A DNA stretch of 64,000 nt. Origin: Pelagimonas phthalicica (lineage in GTDB: Bacteria > Pseudomonadota > Alphaproteobacteria > Rhodobacterales > Rhodobacteraceae). This document shows positions 27,486 through 36,942 of the stretch, in pieces (the first letter of the stretch is position 1; the number at the start of each line of letters is the position of its first letter). The stretch spans positions 124,001-188,000 of the forward strand of contig NZ_SOAP01000002.1 of the NCBI RefSeq assembly GCF_004364805.1. Direction: 5' to 3'. The notes beneath the pieces were generated by a model. It searched no databases. It was not told the DNA's origin and was given only the letters and a program-made list of their open reading frames with translations. The translations under genes and the position numbers were made by a program.

Positions 27486-28049
27486 ATGTCCGACGATTTT
27501 GAACTCGACACTGATGATCTTTCGCGCCGCATGGACGGTGCCATGGCGAACCTGCGCACGGAATTTGCCTCTTTGCGCACCGGGCGGGCCTCAGCCTCCA
27601 TGCTGGAGCCGGTGATGGTGGATGCCTATGGCTCGATGACGCCGATCAACCAGGTTGGCACCGTGAACGTGCCCGAGCCGCGCATGGTCACCATCAATGT
27701 CTGGGACAAAGGGCTGGTCGGCAAGGTCGAAAAGGCCATTCGCGAATCTGGCCTCGGGATCAACCCGCAGCTCAATGGCACCATCATCATGCTGCCCATC
27801 CCTGAGCTGAACGAAGAGCGTCGTCGCGAGCTGGGCAAAGTCGCTGGGGGCTACGCGGAAAACGCCCGGGTCTCGGTGCGCAATGTGCGCCGTGACGGCA
27901 TGGACCAGATCAAGAAAGCCAAGAATGACGGCATGTCCGAGGATGACCAGAAGCTCTGGGAAGCCGAGGTTCAGGAAATGACCGACGCCTACATCAAAAA
28001 AGTTGATGAAGCGCTTGAAACCAAACAAGAAGAGATCATGCAGATCTGA
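27486..28049 (+). CDS. frr: Ribosome recycling factor
   Basis: 187 residues, usual size 185. [55 protein letters not shown] and [14 protein letters not shown] are diagnostic. It splits post-termination ribosomes with EF-G. A double hairpin terminator follows. Confidence 0.97.
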   Translation: MSDDFELDTDDLSRRMDGAMANLRTEFASLRTGRASASMLEPVMVDAYGSMTPINQVGTVNVPEPRMVTINVWDKGLVGKVEKAIRESGLGINPQLNGTIIMLPIPELNEERRRELGKVAGGYAENARVSVRNVRRDGMDQIKKAKNDGMSEDDQKLWEAEVQEMTDAYIKKVDEALETKQEEIMQI

Positions 28050-28057
28050 TTGTTGGG

Positions 28058-28108
28058 GCGGCCCGAACGGGCCGCATGAGTAAGGGAGGCAGCGCAGGCT
28101 GCCTCTTT
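28058..28108 (+). terminator. Tandem hairpins after frr
   Basis: GCGGCCC-gaac-GGGCCGC (28058-28075), then GAGGCAGC-gcag-GCTGCCTC (28086-28105) followed by TTTCG. The second is a plausible intrinsic terminator separating frr from uppS. Confidence 0.7.
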
Positions 28109-28214
28109 CGTGTATTTTGGGCCTTGCTTGATTTTGGGAACGTCACACCGTGTGCCCCGTGTCTTGGGCAAGGCTATCGATCGATCGGGTGGTTTTTTGG
28201 CAAAGGATGACAGC

Positions 28215-28940
28215 ATGGCAGCGCAGCCGCGTGATGAGACAGGGCCACGCCATGTGGCAATCATCATGGATGGCAATGGCCGTTGGGCAACCAATCGTGG
28301 TCGTCCCCGTCTGTTTGGTCACCATGCCGGCGCGCGCCGTGTGCGCGAAGTGGTCGAAGCCTGCCCCGAAGTCGGGGTCGATTACCTGACCATCTTTGCC
28401 TTTTCGACCGAGAATTGGAAACGGACCCAGGTCGAAGTGGCGGGGCTGATGAGCCTGTTTCGCCGCTATATCGCCAAGGAAACCCGTGCTTTGCGGGATC
28501 GCAATGTGCGGGTGCGCTTTATTGGGGATCGGGTGCGCCTGGATGCGAAGCTGATCCAGTTGATGGACGATCTTGAGCGCGAAACCGAGACCTGTACAGG
28601 CACCAATTTGACCATCGCGTTGAACTATGGCGGCCGTGATGAGGTGGCGCGCGCGACCAAGCGCCTTGCGCGGGATGTGCGGGACGGCAAGCTTGACCCC
28701 GAAGAGGTGACGGTTGAAACCCTGCCGCGCTATCTGGACACACATGTGTTGCCCGATCCCGATCTGGTCATTCGGACCAGCGGCGAGGCGCGGATTTCCA
28801 ATTTTCTGCTCTGGCAGTCGGCCTATGCGGAATATGAATTTGTCGACACGCTCTGGCCGGATTTCACGGCTGAGGAATTTGCCAGCCTTGTTGGCAGCTA
28901 TGGCAAGCGGGACCGTCGTTTTGGCGGGGTAAAGACATGA
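28215..28940 (+). CDS. uppS: Isoprenyl transferase (undecaprenyl diphosphate synthase)
   Basis: 241 residues from ATG 28215 (AAAGGATGACAGC upstream). AIIMDGNGRWA with the catalytic Asp, GHHAGARRVREVVEAC, FAFSTENWKR and IRTSGEARISNFLLWQSAYAE (here: SGEARISNF) are cis-prenyltransferase motifs. Makes the C55 lipid carrier for cell-wall precursors. Overlaps cdsA by 4 bp. Confidence 0.96.
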   Translation: MAAQPRDETGPRHVAIIMDGNGRWATNRGRPRLFGHHAGARRVREVVEACPEVGVDYLTIFAFSTENWKRTQVEVAGLMSLFRRYIAKETRALRDRNVRVRFIGDRVRLDAKLIQLMDDLERETETCTGTNLTIALNYGGRDEVARATKRLARDVRDGKLDPEEVTVETLPRYLDTHVLPDPDLVIRTSGEARISNFLLWQSAYAEYEFVDTLWPDFTAEEFASLVGSYGKRDRRFGGVKT

Positions 28941-29707
28941 CTGAGAAATGGCGTGACCTTGGACCTCGGGTGATTTCAGCGGTTGTGATGTTGGCCTTGG
29001 CCATCGGCGCAGCGCTGGCCGGGCCGTTCTGGTTCGCCGTTCTTGTATCGGTTGCGACCGGTTTGATGGTCTGGGAATTGGTGCGCATGCATGAGCCGCG
29101 TTTCGTCATGCTGCCCGAGATCACGGCTTCGGTCACGGTGGCGGTGGTGTTCACCACATACCCGCTGCTTTTGGGGATTCTTGCGCTTTATGCCATTGGG
29201 GCCACTGCGGTTTTTGCGCTGCTGCTGACCTTGGCTGTAAAGCGTGACCAGCTTTATTTCGCGCCTTATGTCTTGGCCATTTTGCTGACCGGGAACCTCT
29301 TGGCGGGCATGTCTTTGGCAGCGCCCAAAACGGTGTTTCTGCTTTTGGCCATTGTGATTGTCACCGATGTGGCAGGCTATTTTGCTGGCAAAAGCTTTGG
29401 CGGGCCAAAGTTCTGGCCGCGTATCAGCCCCAAGAAGACCTGGTCCGGCATTGTGGCTGGCTGGGTTGCGTCCGGCGTGGTTGGCGCATTGGCGGTGATG
29501 ACCGGGCATGTCGGCCCTTTGTTCATTGCAACGGCCATATTCATGAGCTTTGGCAGCCAGATGGGTGACATTGTGGAAAGCGCGCTCAAACGGCGGGCAG
29601 GGGTCAAGGACAGCTCGGGTCTGATCCCGGGTCACGGTGGCGTTTTGGATCGGTTTGATGGGGTGATTGGGGCCTCTTTGGTGTTGTTCATCTATATGGT
29701 GACCTGA
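28937..29707 (+). CDS. cdsA: Phosphatidate cytidylyltransferase
   Basis: 256 residues with about seven hydrophobic helices. The C-terminal signature ESALKRRAGVKDSSGLIPGHGGVLDRFD (seen as KRRAGVKDSSGLIPGHGG) carries the metal-binding residues. Forms CDP-diacylglycerol for phospholipid synthesis in the inner membrane. Coupled to uppS; dxr starts 5 bp downstream. Confidence 0.95.
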   Translation: MTEKWRDLGPRVISAVVMLALAIGAALAGPFWFAVLVSVATGLMVWELVRMHEPRFVMLPEITASVTVAVVFTTYPLLLGILALYAIGATAVFALLLTLAVKRDQLYFAPYVLAILLTGNLLAGMSLAAPKTVFLLLAIVIVTDVAGYFAGKSFGGPKFWPRISPKKTWSGIVAGWVASGVVGALAVMTGHVGPLFIATAIFMSFGSQMGDIVESALKRRAGVKDSSGLIPGHGGVLDRFDGVIGASLVLFIYMVT

Positions 29708-29711
29708 TTCC

Positions 29712-30878
29712 ATGGCACGACGCATTTCGATTTTTGGCGCGACAGGCTCCATTGGGCAAAGCACGATAGACCTGATCGCGCGCGATCCAGACGCCTATGA
29801 GGTTGTCGCCCTGAGCGGGGGGCGCAACATTGCGCAACTGGCCAAGGATGCCATGAAATTGCGGGCGCAAGTGGCTGTGACCGCAGATGAAAACCGCCTG
29901 ACAGAGCTGCGCGAGGCTTTGGTAGGAAGCGATGTGCAAGCTGCCGCCGGGCGTCAGGCCTTGATCGAAGCCGCCTCGCGATCGGCTGATTGGGTTATGT
30001 CGGCGATTGTCGGCGCGGCTGGGCTGGAACCGGGGCTGCGGGCCTTGCAAACCGGGGCGACGCTGGCCTTGGCGAATAAGGAAAGCCTTGTCTGCGCCGG
30101 GCCCCTGATCATGCGCACCGCGCAAGCCCATGGCACCCATATTCTGCCGGTCGATAGCGAACATAGCGCGGTGTTTCAGGCCTTGATCGGCGAAGACCTT
30201 GCCGCCGTTGAGCGCATTATCATCACCGCCAGCGGCGGGGCCTTTCGCGATTGGCCGCTCGAGGATCTGGCCAAGGCGACTCCGGCCCAGGCTGCGACTC
30301 ATCCTAATTGGGATATGGGGCAGCGCATCACCATTGATTCCGCCTCCATGTTCAACAAGGCGCTGGAGCTGATTGAAACCAAAGAGTATTTCGGCGTTTC
30401 ACCGGACAAGATCGAAACCGTGGTCCACCCGGAATCGATGGTTCACGCCCTGGTCGGGTTCAATGACGGGGCGCTGATGGCCCATGTGGGCGCACCCGAT
30501 ATGCGTCACGCCATCGGCTTTGCCCTGCATTACCCGCATCGCAAACCCCTGCCGGTAGAACGGCTGGATCTAGTCAAGCTTGGCCAGATGAGTTTTCGCA
30601 ACCCGTGTGAGACCCGCTGGCCCGCCCTGCGACTGGCGCGCGAGGTCATGCAGGCCGGTGGGCTGATGGGCGCGGTGTTCAACGCCGCCAAGGAGCGCGC
30701 GCTGGATGCTTTCATCGCCGAGCAAATCTCATTCCCGGCCATGGCCGAGGTGGTCGAGCAAGTGTTAAGTGACCTTTCTTACTTTGAAGGTCATAATCCT
30801 GCCGAGATTACCCTTGATAAGGTCGCCGAGGCAGACCATCTCGCCCGTATGCGGGCAGACGAGATCATGGCGCGATAA
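29712..30878 (+). CDS. dxr: 1-deoxy-D-xylulose 5-phosphate reductoisomerase
   Basis: 388 residues. IFGATGSIGQSTIDLI (NADPH binding), ALANKESLVCAG, PVDSEHSAVFQAL and ASGGAFRDW identify the second enzyme of the MEP isoprenoid route, which supplies the substrate for UppS encoded just upstream. Confidence 0.97.
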   Translation: MARRISIFGATGSIGQSTIDLIARDPDAYEVVALSGGRNIAQLAKDAMKLRAQVAVTADENRLTELREALVGSDVQAAAGRQALIEAASRSADWVMSAIVGAAGLEPGLRALQTGATLALANKESLVCAGPLIMRTAQAHGTHILPVDSEHSAVFQALIGEDLAAVERIIITASGGAFRDWPLEDLAKATPAQAATHPNWDMGQRITIDSASMFNKALELIETKEYFGVSPDKIETVVHPESMVHALVGFNDGALMAHVGAPDMRHAIGFALHYPHRKPLPVERLDLVKLGQMSFRNPCETRWPALRLAREVMQAGGLMGAVFNAAKERALDAFIAEQISFPAMAEVVEQVLSDLSYFEGHNPAEITLDKVAEADHLARMRADEIMAR

Positions 30879-30905
30879 ACGACAGAAACCAGAAAGGCAG
30901 ACGTT

Positions 30906-32246
30906 TTGGACCTGACATCCCTGATTCCGCAATTTGGCGGGCTGATTTGGACATTGGTTTTCTTTGTCGTGGCATTGTCGATCATCGTGGCGATCCACGA
31001 ATACGGCCATTACATCGTCGGCAAGAAATCCGGTATCTATCCAGAAGTGTTCAGCCTGGGCTTTGGTCCGGTCCTATGGTCGCGATATGACGATTTTGGC
31101 ACCAAATGGCAGATCGCAGCGATTCCTTTTGGCGGATTTGTGAAATTCCGGGGCGATGCGAATGCTTCGGGTGGGATTGATGGCGATGCGATCCACGGCA
31201 TGGATGACGCCACAATGCGCTCGACCATGCATGGTGCACCGCTTTGGGCGCGCACCGCCACCGTGGCCGCTGGCCCGGTCTTTAACTTTATCCTGTCGAT
31301 TGTTCTCTTTACCGGGATCATTCTGGCGCGTGGCATCGTGTCCGAGCCGTTGACCGTTGGTGAATTGCGCATATTGCCGGTGACGCAAGAGCTGCAATCT
31401 GGCGATGTGATCCTCGAGATCGAGGGCGGCGCACCGCCATCTTTCGAGGATGGGGCCGCCTATGAGGCCTTCATGCAGAACCTGCCGCAAAAGAAATTGC
31501 TGGACTACACCGTTTTGCGTGATGGCAGCGAAACAACTGTCTCTGGCCCCTATGTCTATCCGCCCATCGTGACGCAGGTCGCGCCGCGTTCGGCCGCGCG
31601 TGATGCCGGGTTGCAGCAGGGCGACGTGATCACTGCCATTAATGGCGAGGCGATCTTTGCCTTTGATCAGCTCAAGGAAAAGGTCGAGGGCTCCGAAGGT
31701 GCGACGCTGGCGCTGACCCTTTGGCGCGATGGCGAAACCGTGTCTGCCGATCTGACGCCCAAGCGCGTGGATGAACCCCAGCCTGACAATACGTTCAAGA
31801 CCTTCTACCGGATCGGCGTGATTGGCGGCATCCTGTTTGAACCCGCCACCGAAACCCCCGGTTTTGGTGAGGCGTTCTTTGCCGGGGTCAATCAGGTCTG
31901 GCGCATCATGACTGGCTCGCTGTCCGGCATGTGGCACATGATTACCGGTGCCATCAGCACCTGTAATCTGTCCGGCCCCATCGGTATTGCTGAAACCTCG
32001 GGTGATATGGCCAGCCAGGGCACCACGAATTTCATCTGGTTTGTCGCAGTTCTGTCCACCGCCGTGGGTTTGATCAACCTGTTCCCGATCCCGGTTCTCG
32101 ACGGGGGCCACCTGTGTTTCTACGCCTATGAAGCGGTGACTGGAAAACAGCCGAGCGAGCGCGCCTTGGATCTGTTGATGAAAATCGGGTTGATTGTCGT
32201 TCTCTCGGTAATGATTCTCGGCGTGAGCAGCGATTTATTCTGCTGA
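30906..32246 (+). CDS. rseP: RIP-type zinc metalloprotease RseP
   Basis: 446 residues from a TTG start at 30906, 9 bp after AAAGG; no ATG is available nearby. Membrane helix with HEYGH zinc motif at residues 36-40, a PDZ domain at about 215-300 (PRSAARDAGLQQGDVITAING), and the C-terminal NLFPIPVLDGGHL. Cleaves membrane-bound anti-sigma factors and leftover signal peptides. Usual position before bamA. Confidence 0.93.
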   Translation: MDLTSLIPQFGGLIWTLVFFVVALSIIVAIHEYGHYIVGKKSGIYPEVFSLGFGPVLWSRYDDFGTKWQIAAIPFGGFVKFRGDANASGGIDGDAIHGMDDATMRSTMHGAPLWARTATVAAGPVFNFILSIVLFTGIILARGIVSEPLTVGELRILPVTQELQSGDVILEIEGGAPPSFEDGAAYEAFMQNLPQKKLLDYTVLRDGSETTVSGPYVYPPIVTQVAPRSAARDAGLQQGDVITAINGEAIFAFDQLKEKVEGSEGATLALTLWRDGETVSADLTPKRVDEPQPDNTFKTFYRIGVIGGILFEPATETPGFGEAFFAGVNQVWRIMTGSLSGMWHMITGAISTCNLSGPIGIAETSGDMASQGTTNFIWFVAVLSTAVGLINLFPIPVLDGGHLCFYAYEAVTGKQPSERALDLLMKIGLIVVLSVMILGVSSDLFC

Positions 32247-32260
32247 CGGAAACAATTTTT

Positions 32261-32295
32261 CGGGCAGGGTAGGGCCATCGCCCTAATCCTGCCCG
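32261..32295 (+). other. Stable stem-loop between rseP and the small ORF
   Basis: CGGGCAGG-g-TAGGG-ccatcg-CCCTA-at-CCTGCCCG, a near-perfect 13-bp stem with one bulge. There is no T-run on the plus strand, so it may be a processing site or weak terminator within the operon. Read on the minus strand it is followed by AAAAATTG. Confidence 0.6.
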
Positions 32296-32338
32296 ATTCA
32301 CCATGTATTCAGGTCCTGCAACGGAAAGGACCGAATCC

Positions 32339-32470
32339 ATGACGACTCTTGTAGCTGGCTATCGCAGTGTAAGCTTGCTGGTCTCGATCAACTGGGACCG
32401 GTTGCTCTATGTCTTCACGATCATTTTTGCCCTGTTCTTGGGGGCATATCTGGGAACCATGTTCCTCTGA
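32339..32470 (+). CDS. Small membrane protein (43 aa) between rseP and bamA
   Basis: ATG 32339 follows AAAGGA (32325-32330) at 8 bp; an in-frame ATG at 32303 would give 55 residues. The product starts MTTLVAGYRSVSLLVS and has one hydrophobic helix, YVFTIIFALFLGAYLGTMFL, reaching the C-terminus. Good ribosome binding site and typical transmembrane content make it credible. Same strand as rseP and bamA. Function unknown; the place suggests envelope biogenesis or stress. Confidence 0.6.
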   Translation: MTTLVAGYRSVSLLVSINWDRLLYVFTIIFALFLGAYLGTMFL

Positions 32471-32588
32471 CCCTCTATCCTTAGAGATCGTATAGCAAAA
32501 AACACAGGCAAATGACTGCCAAGCCCTTTTGACAAGGGCGGCCATTCCCGATACTCACTTTCTGAGGGATGTCGGAGTGGATTTCAAA

Positions 32589-34979
32589 ATGGCAAAGGTC
32601 ATTTCCGCGCGTAATGCGCAGGTTGGTTTCAAACGGGAAAATCGCGTGTCACGCGCTGCCAAGATTGTGGCGGTTTCCATGGCCTTGGCGGCCGGTGTCG
32701 GGGCTGCCACCCTGCCACAAACCGCTTATGCGCAAAGCTATGCTTTCACCAGCGTATCTATCGAAGGCAATGAACGCATCGAAGGGGCGACCATCCTGTC
32801 TTATGCCGGGATCGCACGCGGTCAGCGCGTGTCGGCGGGCGAGTTGAATGACGCCTATCAGCGCATCCTTGGTTCCGGGCTGTTCGAATCCGTTGATCTG
32901 ATCCCACAGGGCTCTACCCTGGTCATCAAGGTTGTGGAATTCCCGACAGTGAACCTTGTCACTTTTGAAGGCAACAAACGCCTCAAGGATGAGGACCTGT
33001 CCAATATCGTTCAAACTCAGACACGGCGCGTGTTCAGCCCGCGGGTGGCCGAAGAAGATGCGCAACGCATTTCCGAAGCCTATACCCAGCAGGGGCGTAT
33101 CGCAGCGCGTGTGTCCCCGAAGGTTATCAAACGCCGCGACAACCGTGTTGATCTGGTCTTTGAAGTTTTCGAAGGCGGCGTTATCGAGATTGAGCGCATC
33201 GGCTTTGCTGGCAACACAGAATTTGGCGACCGCCGCCTGCGTCGCGTTCTTGCGACCAAACAGGCCGGCCCATTGCGTGCCATCATCAAAAGCGACACCT
33301 TCATCGAAGACCGCGTAGCCTTCGACCAGCAGTTGCTGCGCGATTTCTATGCCTCGCGCGGTTATGTCGATTTTCGTGTCACTGGGGTGAACTCTGAACT
33401 GACCCAGGAACGTGACGGCTATTTCGTCACGTTCAATGTCGAAGAAGGGCAGCAATTCCATGTTGGCAATGTCGAGGTGACCTCGGACTTGCCAGAGGTG
33501 GATGTTGACCTGTTCCAAAGCAAAATCCGTCTGCGCTCGGGCAAGGTCTATTCACCGACCCGCGTTGAAAACGAAATTGCCCGTATGGAAAAACTGGCGG
33601 TGCGTGAAGGTCTGAACTTTGTTCGTGTTGAGCCACGCATCACCCGCAATGATCGCGACTTGACCCTGGATGTTGAATTGCAACTGACACGCGGGGATCG
33701 GATCTTTGTCGAGCGTATCGATATTGAGGGCAACACGACGACTCTCGATCGCGTGGTGCGCAAGCAATTCCCGGTTGCCGAAGGGGATCCGTTCAACCCA
33801 CGCGCCATTCGTGAAAGCGCGGAGCGCATTCGCGCTTTGGGCTTCTTTACCAAAGCTGACGTGAATGCCCGCGAGGGTTCGACACCTCAGCAGGTGATCA
33901 TTGACGTCGATGTGGAAGAACAGCCAACCGGCTCTATCGGGTTTGGCGGGTCTTATTCGTCCGATGGCGGGATCGGTCTGAACCTGTCCTTTAGCGAACG
34001 TAACTTCTTGGGACGTGGTCAAAAGTTCAGCTTTGGCGTGAATACCACGTCATCGAGCAACAAATATGATCTGTCTTTCAGTGAACCAGCCTTCCTGGGG
34101 CGTGATTTGGAGTTCGGTTTCAGCGCAAACTATTCTGAAACGAACAATGAAAACTCCAACTTTGATACGACACGCGGCACGTTCCTACCGTTCCTTGCCT
34201 TCCCGGTATCTGACAATGGCCGTTTGCAACTGCGCTACACACTTGCCTATACGGACCTTCCGGAAATTGAGGCGACGGATACGGATGTTGGTGGCATTAT
34301 CAAATTTGAATCCGGGTTGGGCGAGCGGTTTGATAGTTCAGTAGGGTATACCTATACCTACGACACCTTGCGTGCTGGTCTGAGCGACAATACGCGTGTT
34401 CGTTTGGAATTCGGCCAGGACTTTGGCGGGTTGGGCGGCGACACCGCTTTTGTCAAAACCACAGCGCGTGCCGTGGCGCAGACAAAGATTTTCAACGATG
34501 AAGTGACCTTGCGAGCGTCGATTAGAGGCGGAGCGCTGAGCTATTCCAAAGAGGACAGCCGCACGACAGACCGCTTCCGGGTCAGTCCTACTGTCATGCG
34601 CGGGTTTGAGACCAATGGTATCGGACCGCGCGAAATCAACGATGGCCTGGATATTGACGACCCTCTGGGCGGCAACTTCTTTGCTGTGGCACGTTTTGAA
34701 GCCGATTTTTCTTTGGGCCTGCCCGAAGAATACGGCCTGAAAGGCGGCGTGTTCTATGACGTGGGTTCTGTTTGGGGCGTCAATGACGGCTATGACAGTC
34801 TCGTGTCTGCGGGCGGCGAAATCGTATCCAGTGATTTCGAATTGCGTCATGTGGTTGGCGTATCGCTGTTCTGGGACAGTGTGCTTGGCCCGCTGCGGCT
34901 CGACTTCACCGAGGCGGTGAAGAAAAACAAGCATGACAAACCGCTGAACTTCAACATTTCGGTTTCCAGAAACTTCTGA
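32589..34979 (+). CDS. bamA: Outer membrane protein assembly factor BamA
   Basis: 796 residues from ATG 32589 (GGAGTGG eight bases before). The signal peptide ends ...TLPQTAYAQS near residue 50. Five POTRA domains follow (about 50-420; repeated IEGNxR and ALGFFTKADV type segments), then a 16-strand barrel ending in NISVSRNF with the terminal Phe expected of outer membrane proteins. Inserts beta-barrel proteins in the outer membrane. A TTG start at 32529 is possible but less likely. Confidence 0.94.
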   Translation: MAKVISARNAQVGFKRENRVSRAAKIVAVSMALAAGVGAATLPQTAYAQSYAFTSVSIEGNERIEGATILSYAGIARGQRVSAGELNDAYQRILGSGLFESVDLIPQGSTLVIKVVEFPTVNLVTFEGNKRLKDEDLSNIVQTQTRRVFSPRVAEEDAQRISEAYTQQGRIAARVSPKVIKRRDNRVDLVFEVFEGGVIEIERIGFAGNTEFGDRRLRRVLATKQAGPLRAIIKSDTFIEDRVAFDQQLLRDFYASRGYVDFRVTGVNSELTQERDGYFVTFNVEEGQQFHVGNVEVTSDLPEVDVDLFQSKIRLRSGKVYSPTRVENEIARMEKLAVREGLNFVRVEPRITRNDRDLTLDVELQLTRGDRIFVERIDIEGNTTTLDRVVRKQFPVAEGDPFNPRAIRESAERIRALGFFTKADVNAREGSTPQQVIIDVDVEEQPTGSIGFGGSYSSDGGIGLNLSFSERNFLGRGQKFSFGVNTTSSSNKYDLSFSEPAFLGRDLEFGFSANYSETNNENSNFDTTRGTFLPFLAFPVSDNGRLQLRYTLAYTDLPEIEATDTDVGGIIKFESGLGERFDSSVGYTYTYDTLRAGLSDNTRVRLEFGQDFGGLGGDTAFVKTTARAVAQTKIFNDEVTLRASIRGGALSYSKEDSRTTDRFRVSPTVMRGFETNGIGPREINDGLDIDDPLGGNFFAVARFEADFSLGLPEEYGLKGGVFYDVGSVWGVNDGYDSLVSAGGEIVSSDFELRHVVGVSLFWDSVLGPLRLDFTEAVKKNKHDKPLNFNISVSRNF

Positions 34980-34983
34980 TCCG

Positions 34984-35598
34984 ATGAACGGTTTCCGGGC
35001 GCAGTTACTTGCTTTTGCCTTGGTGCTGGGGGGCTTTGGCCCCTCGGCGCACGCTCAACAGGTGCCCGGAGAATTTGATATCGGAACCGTGCAAAGCCCG
35101 GTTCTGGTGATTGAGTTCGAACGCGCCTTTGGCGAAAGCGCCTTTGGCAAACGCTTTGCGCTAGAACTGGAACAGGCTGGGGCGGAAATCGCTGCTGAAA
35201 ACCGTCAGATCGAAGCGGAACTGACGGAAGAAGAACAGAAGCTCACGGAACAGCGCCAAACTCTTGACCCACAAGCGTTTCGCGAATTGGCGGATGCCTT
35301 TGACCAAAAGGTGCAAAAGCTGCGCCGCGAGCAAGACACCAAGGCCCGCGCTTTGGTCGAACGTCAGGAAACGGCCCGACGTGATTTCCTGATTTCTGCC
35401 CGTCCGGTTTTGAACAGGATCATGCAGGATGCCGGGGCTGTTGTTGTCATGGACAAACGCAATGTCTTTGCCACGGTGTCGGCCATTGATGTGACGGATC
35501 AGGTCATTCTGGGGATCAACCAGCTCTTGGCCGAAGCTGACAAAGCCAATGCGCCAAAAGATGCCCCAGCCGAAGAGCCATCAAAACAAGATCCATGA
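34984..35598 (+). CDS. OmpH/Skp family periplasmic chaperone
   Basis: 204 residues with signal peptide (LLAFALVLGGFGPSAHAQQ), a long alpha-helical coiled-coil middle (about 60-140, many E, Q, K, R) and the OmpH-type end AVVVMDKRNVFATVSAIDVTD. Starts 4 bp after bamA. It escorts unfolded outer membrane proteins to BamA. The C-terminal tail is acidic and proline-rich. Confidence 0.88.
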   Translation: MNGFRAQLLAFALVLGGFGPSAHAQQVPGEFDIGTVQSPVLVIEFERAFGESAFGKRFALELEQAGAEIAAENRQIEAELTEEEQKLTEQRQTLDPQAFRELADAFDQKVQKLRREQDTKARALVERQETARRDFLISARPVLNRIMQDAGAVVVMDKRNVFATVSAIDVTDQVILGINQLLAEADKANAPKDAPAEEPSKQDP

Positions 35599-35688
35599 CC
35601 GCTTCTTGCCCTGACTTCTCTGGGTTGATAGGGACATAGGCAGAAAAGACCGTCGAAAAGACAGTCGCATAAGACAAGGGCAAGCTTC

Positions 35689-36150
35689 ATGACCGACACG
35701 CTTCTGAGCGCCGATATCCAACTGATCCAGCGCATCCTGCCGCATCGCTACCCATTCCTTCTTGTGGATCGGGTCGAAGAGATCAACGGCACGCAATCCG
35801 GCGTTGGCATCAAGAACGTCACCATGAACGAGCCGCATTTTCAGGGCCATTTCCCGGGCCTGCCCATCATGCCAGGCGTGACCATCGTCGAGGCGATGGC
35901 GCAGACCGCCGCGGTCATCGTCGGCACGGCGCTGGATATGGCCGACAAAGAAATGAAGGTCTATTTCATGGCCATCGACAAATGCAAATTCCGTCGCAAA
36001 GTGGTGCCCGGCGACCAGCTGCGCATGAACCTGACCACGGTACGTGGCAAACCCGGCGGCAAGGTCTGGAAATTCTCCGGCGTGGCCGAAGTCGATGGCG
36101 AAATGGCCGCCGAATGCGAATTTACCGCGATGATGGACCTGCCTGCATGA
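35689..36150 (+). CDS. fabZ: 3-hydroxyacyl-ACP dehydratase FabZ
   Basis: 153 residues. [17 protein letters not shown], then [23 protein letters not shown] with catalytic His and Glu (seen as [12 protein letters not shown]). Dehydrates hydroxyacyl-ACP in fatty acid elongation. Overlaps lpxA by 4 bp. lpxD, which usually sits between ompH and fabZ, is absent here. Confidence 0.96.
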   Translation: MTDTLLSADIQLIQRILPHRYPFLLVDRVEEINGTQSGVGIKNVTMNEPHFQGHFPGLPIMPGVTIVEAMAQTAAVIVGTALDMADKEMKVYFMAIDKCKFRRKVVPGDQLRMNLTTVRGKPGGKVWKFSGVAEVDGEMAAECEFTAMMDLPA

Positions 36151-36932
36151 GCGCGCAGATCCACCCCTCAGCCTTAATCGAAGAGGGCGCGCAGATTGGC
36201 GAGGGTTGCGTCATTGGCCCGTTTTGCACGATTGGCCCCAATGTTGTGCTTGGCCCGCGTGTTGAGTTGAAATCGCATGTCGTGGTGACCGGCCATACCG
36301 AGATCGGTGAGGAAACGGTTATCTTTCCCTTCGCCGTGATCGGTGAAATCCCTCAGGACCTGAAGTTTGACGGTGAAGAGACGCGATTGATCGTAGGCAA
36401 ACGCAATCGCATCCGGGAACATGTCACCATGAATACCGGCACGGCCGGCGGTGGCGGAGTAACGCGCGTGGGCGATGACGGGCTCTTCATGGCCTCCAGC
36501 CATGTGGCCCATGATGTGACTGTCGGGAACAATGTCATACTGGCCAATAACGTCGCCCTTGCTGGTCATTGCACGCTTGAGGACCAGGTGATTGTCGGCG
36601 GCTTGTCCGGCGTTCACCAATTTGTCCGCATCGGGCGCGGCGCGATTATTGGTGCTGTCACCATGGTCACCAATGATGTGATCCCGCATGGTTTGGTGCA
36701 GGGCCCGCGTGGCCAGTTGGACGGTCTCAACCTTGTGGGTCTGAAACGGCGCGGCGTTGCGCGTGAGGACATCACAGCCCTGCGCGCGGCCTTTCAGATG
36801 TTGGCGCAAGGCGAAGGAACCTTCCAAGATCGCGCCCGTCGCCTTGGCGAAGAGACATCGAGTGACTATGTCTCAGAGATCGTTGCCTTTATTCTGGGCG
36901 ACAGTGATCGGTCATTCCTAACTCCGGGCTAA
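36147..36932 (+). CDS. lpxA: UDP-N-acetylglucosamine O-acyltransferase LpxA
   Basis: 261 residues from ATG 36147, overlapping fabZ. Left-handed beta-helix with hexapeptide repeats ([20 protein letters not shown]), catalytic His region [13 protein letters not shown], and the C-terminal helical cap. First step of lipid A synthesis. Confidence 0.96.
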   Translation: MSAQIHPSALIEEGAQIGEGCVIGPFCTIGPNVVLGPRVELKSHVVVTGHTEIGEETVIFPFAVIGEIPQDLKFDGEETRLIVGKRNRIREHVTMNTGTAGGGGVTRVGDDGLFMASSHVAHDVTVGNNVILANNVALAGHCTLEDQVIVGGLSGVHQFVRIGRGAIIGAVTMVTNDVIPHGLVQGPRGQLDGLNLVGLKRRGVAREDITALRAAFQMLAQGEGTFQDRARRLGEETSSDYVSEIVAFILGDSDRSFLTPG

Positions 36933-36942
36933 GGCACGCAAC

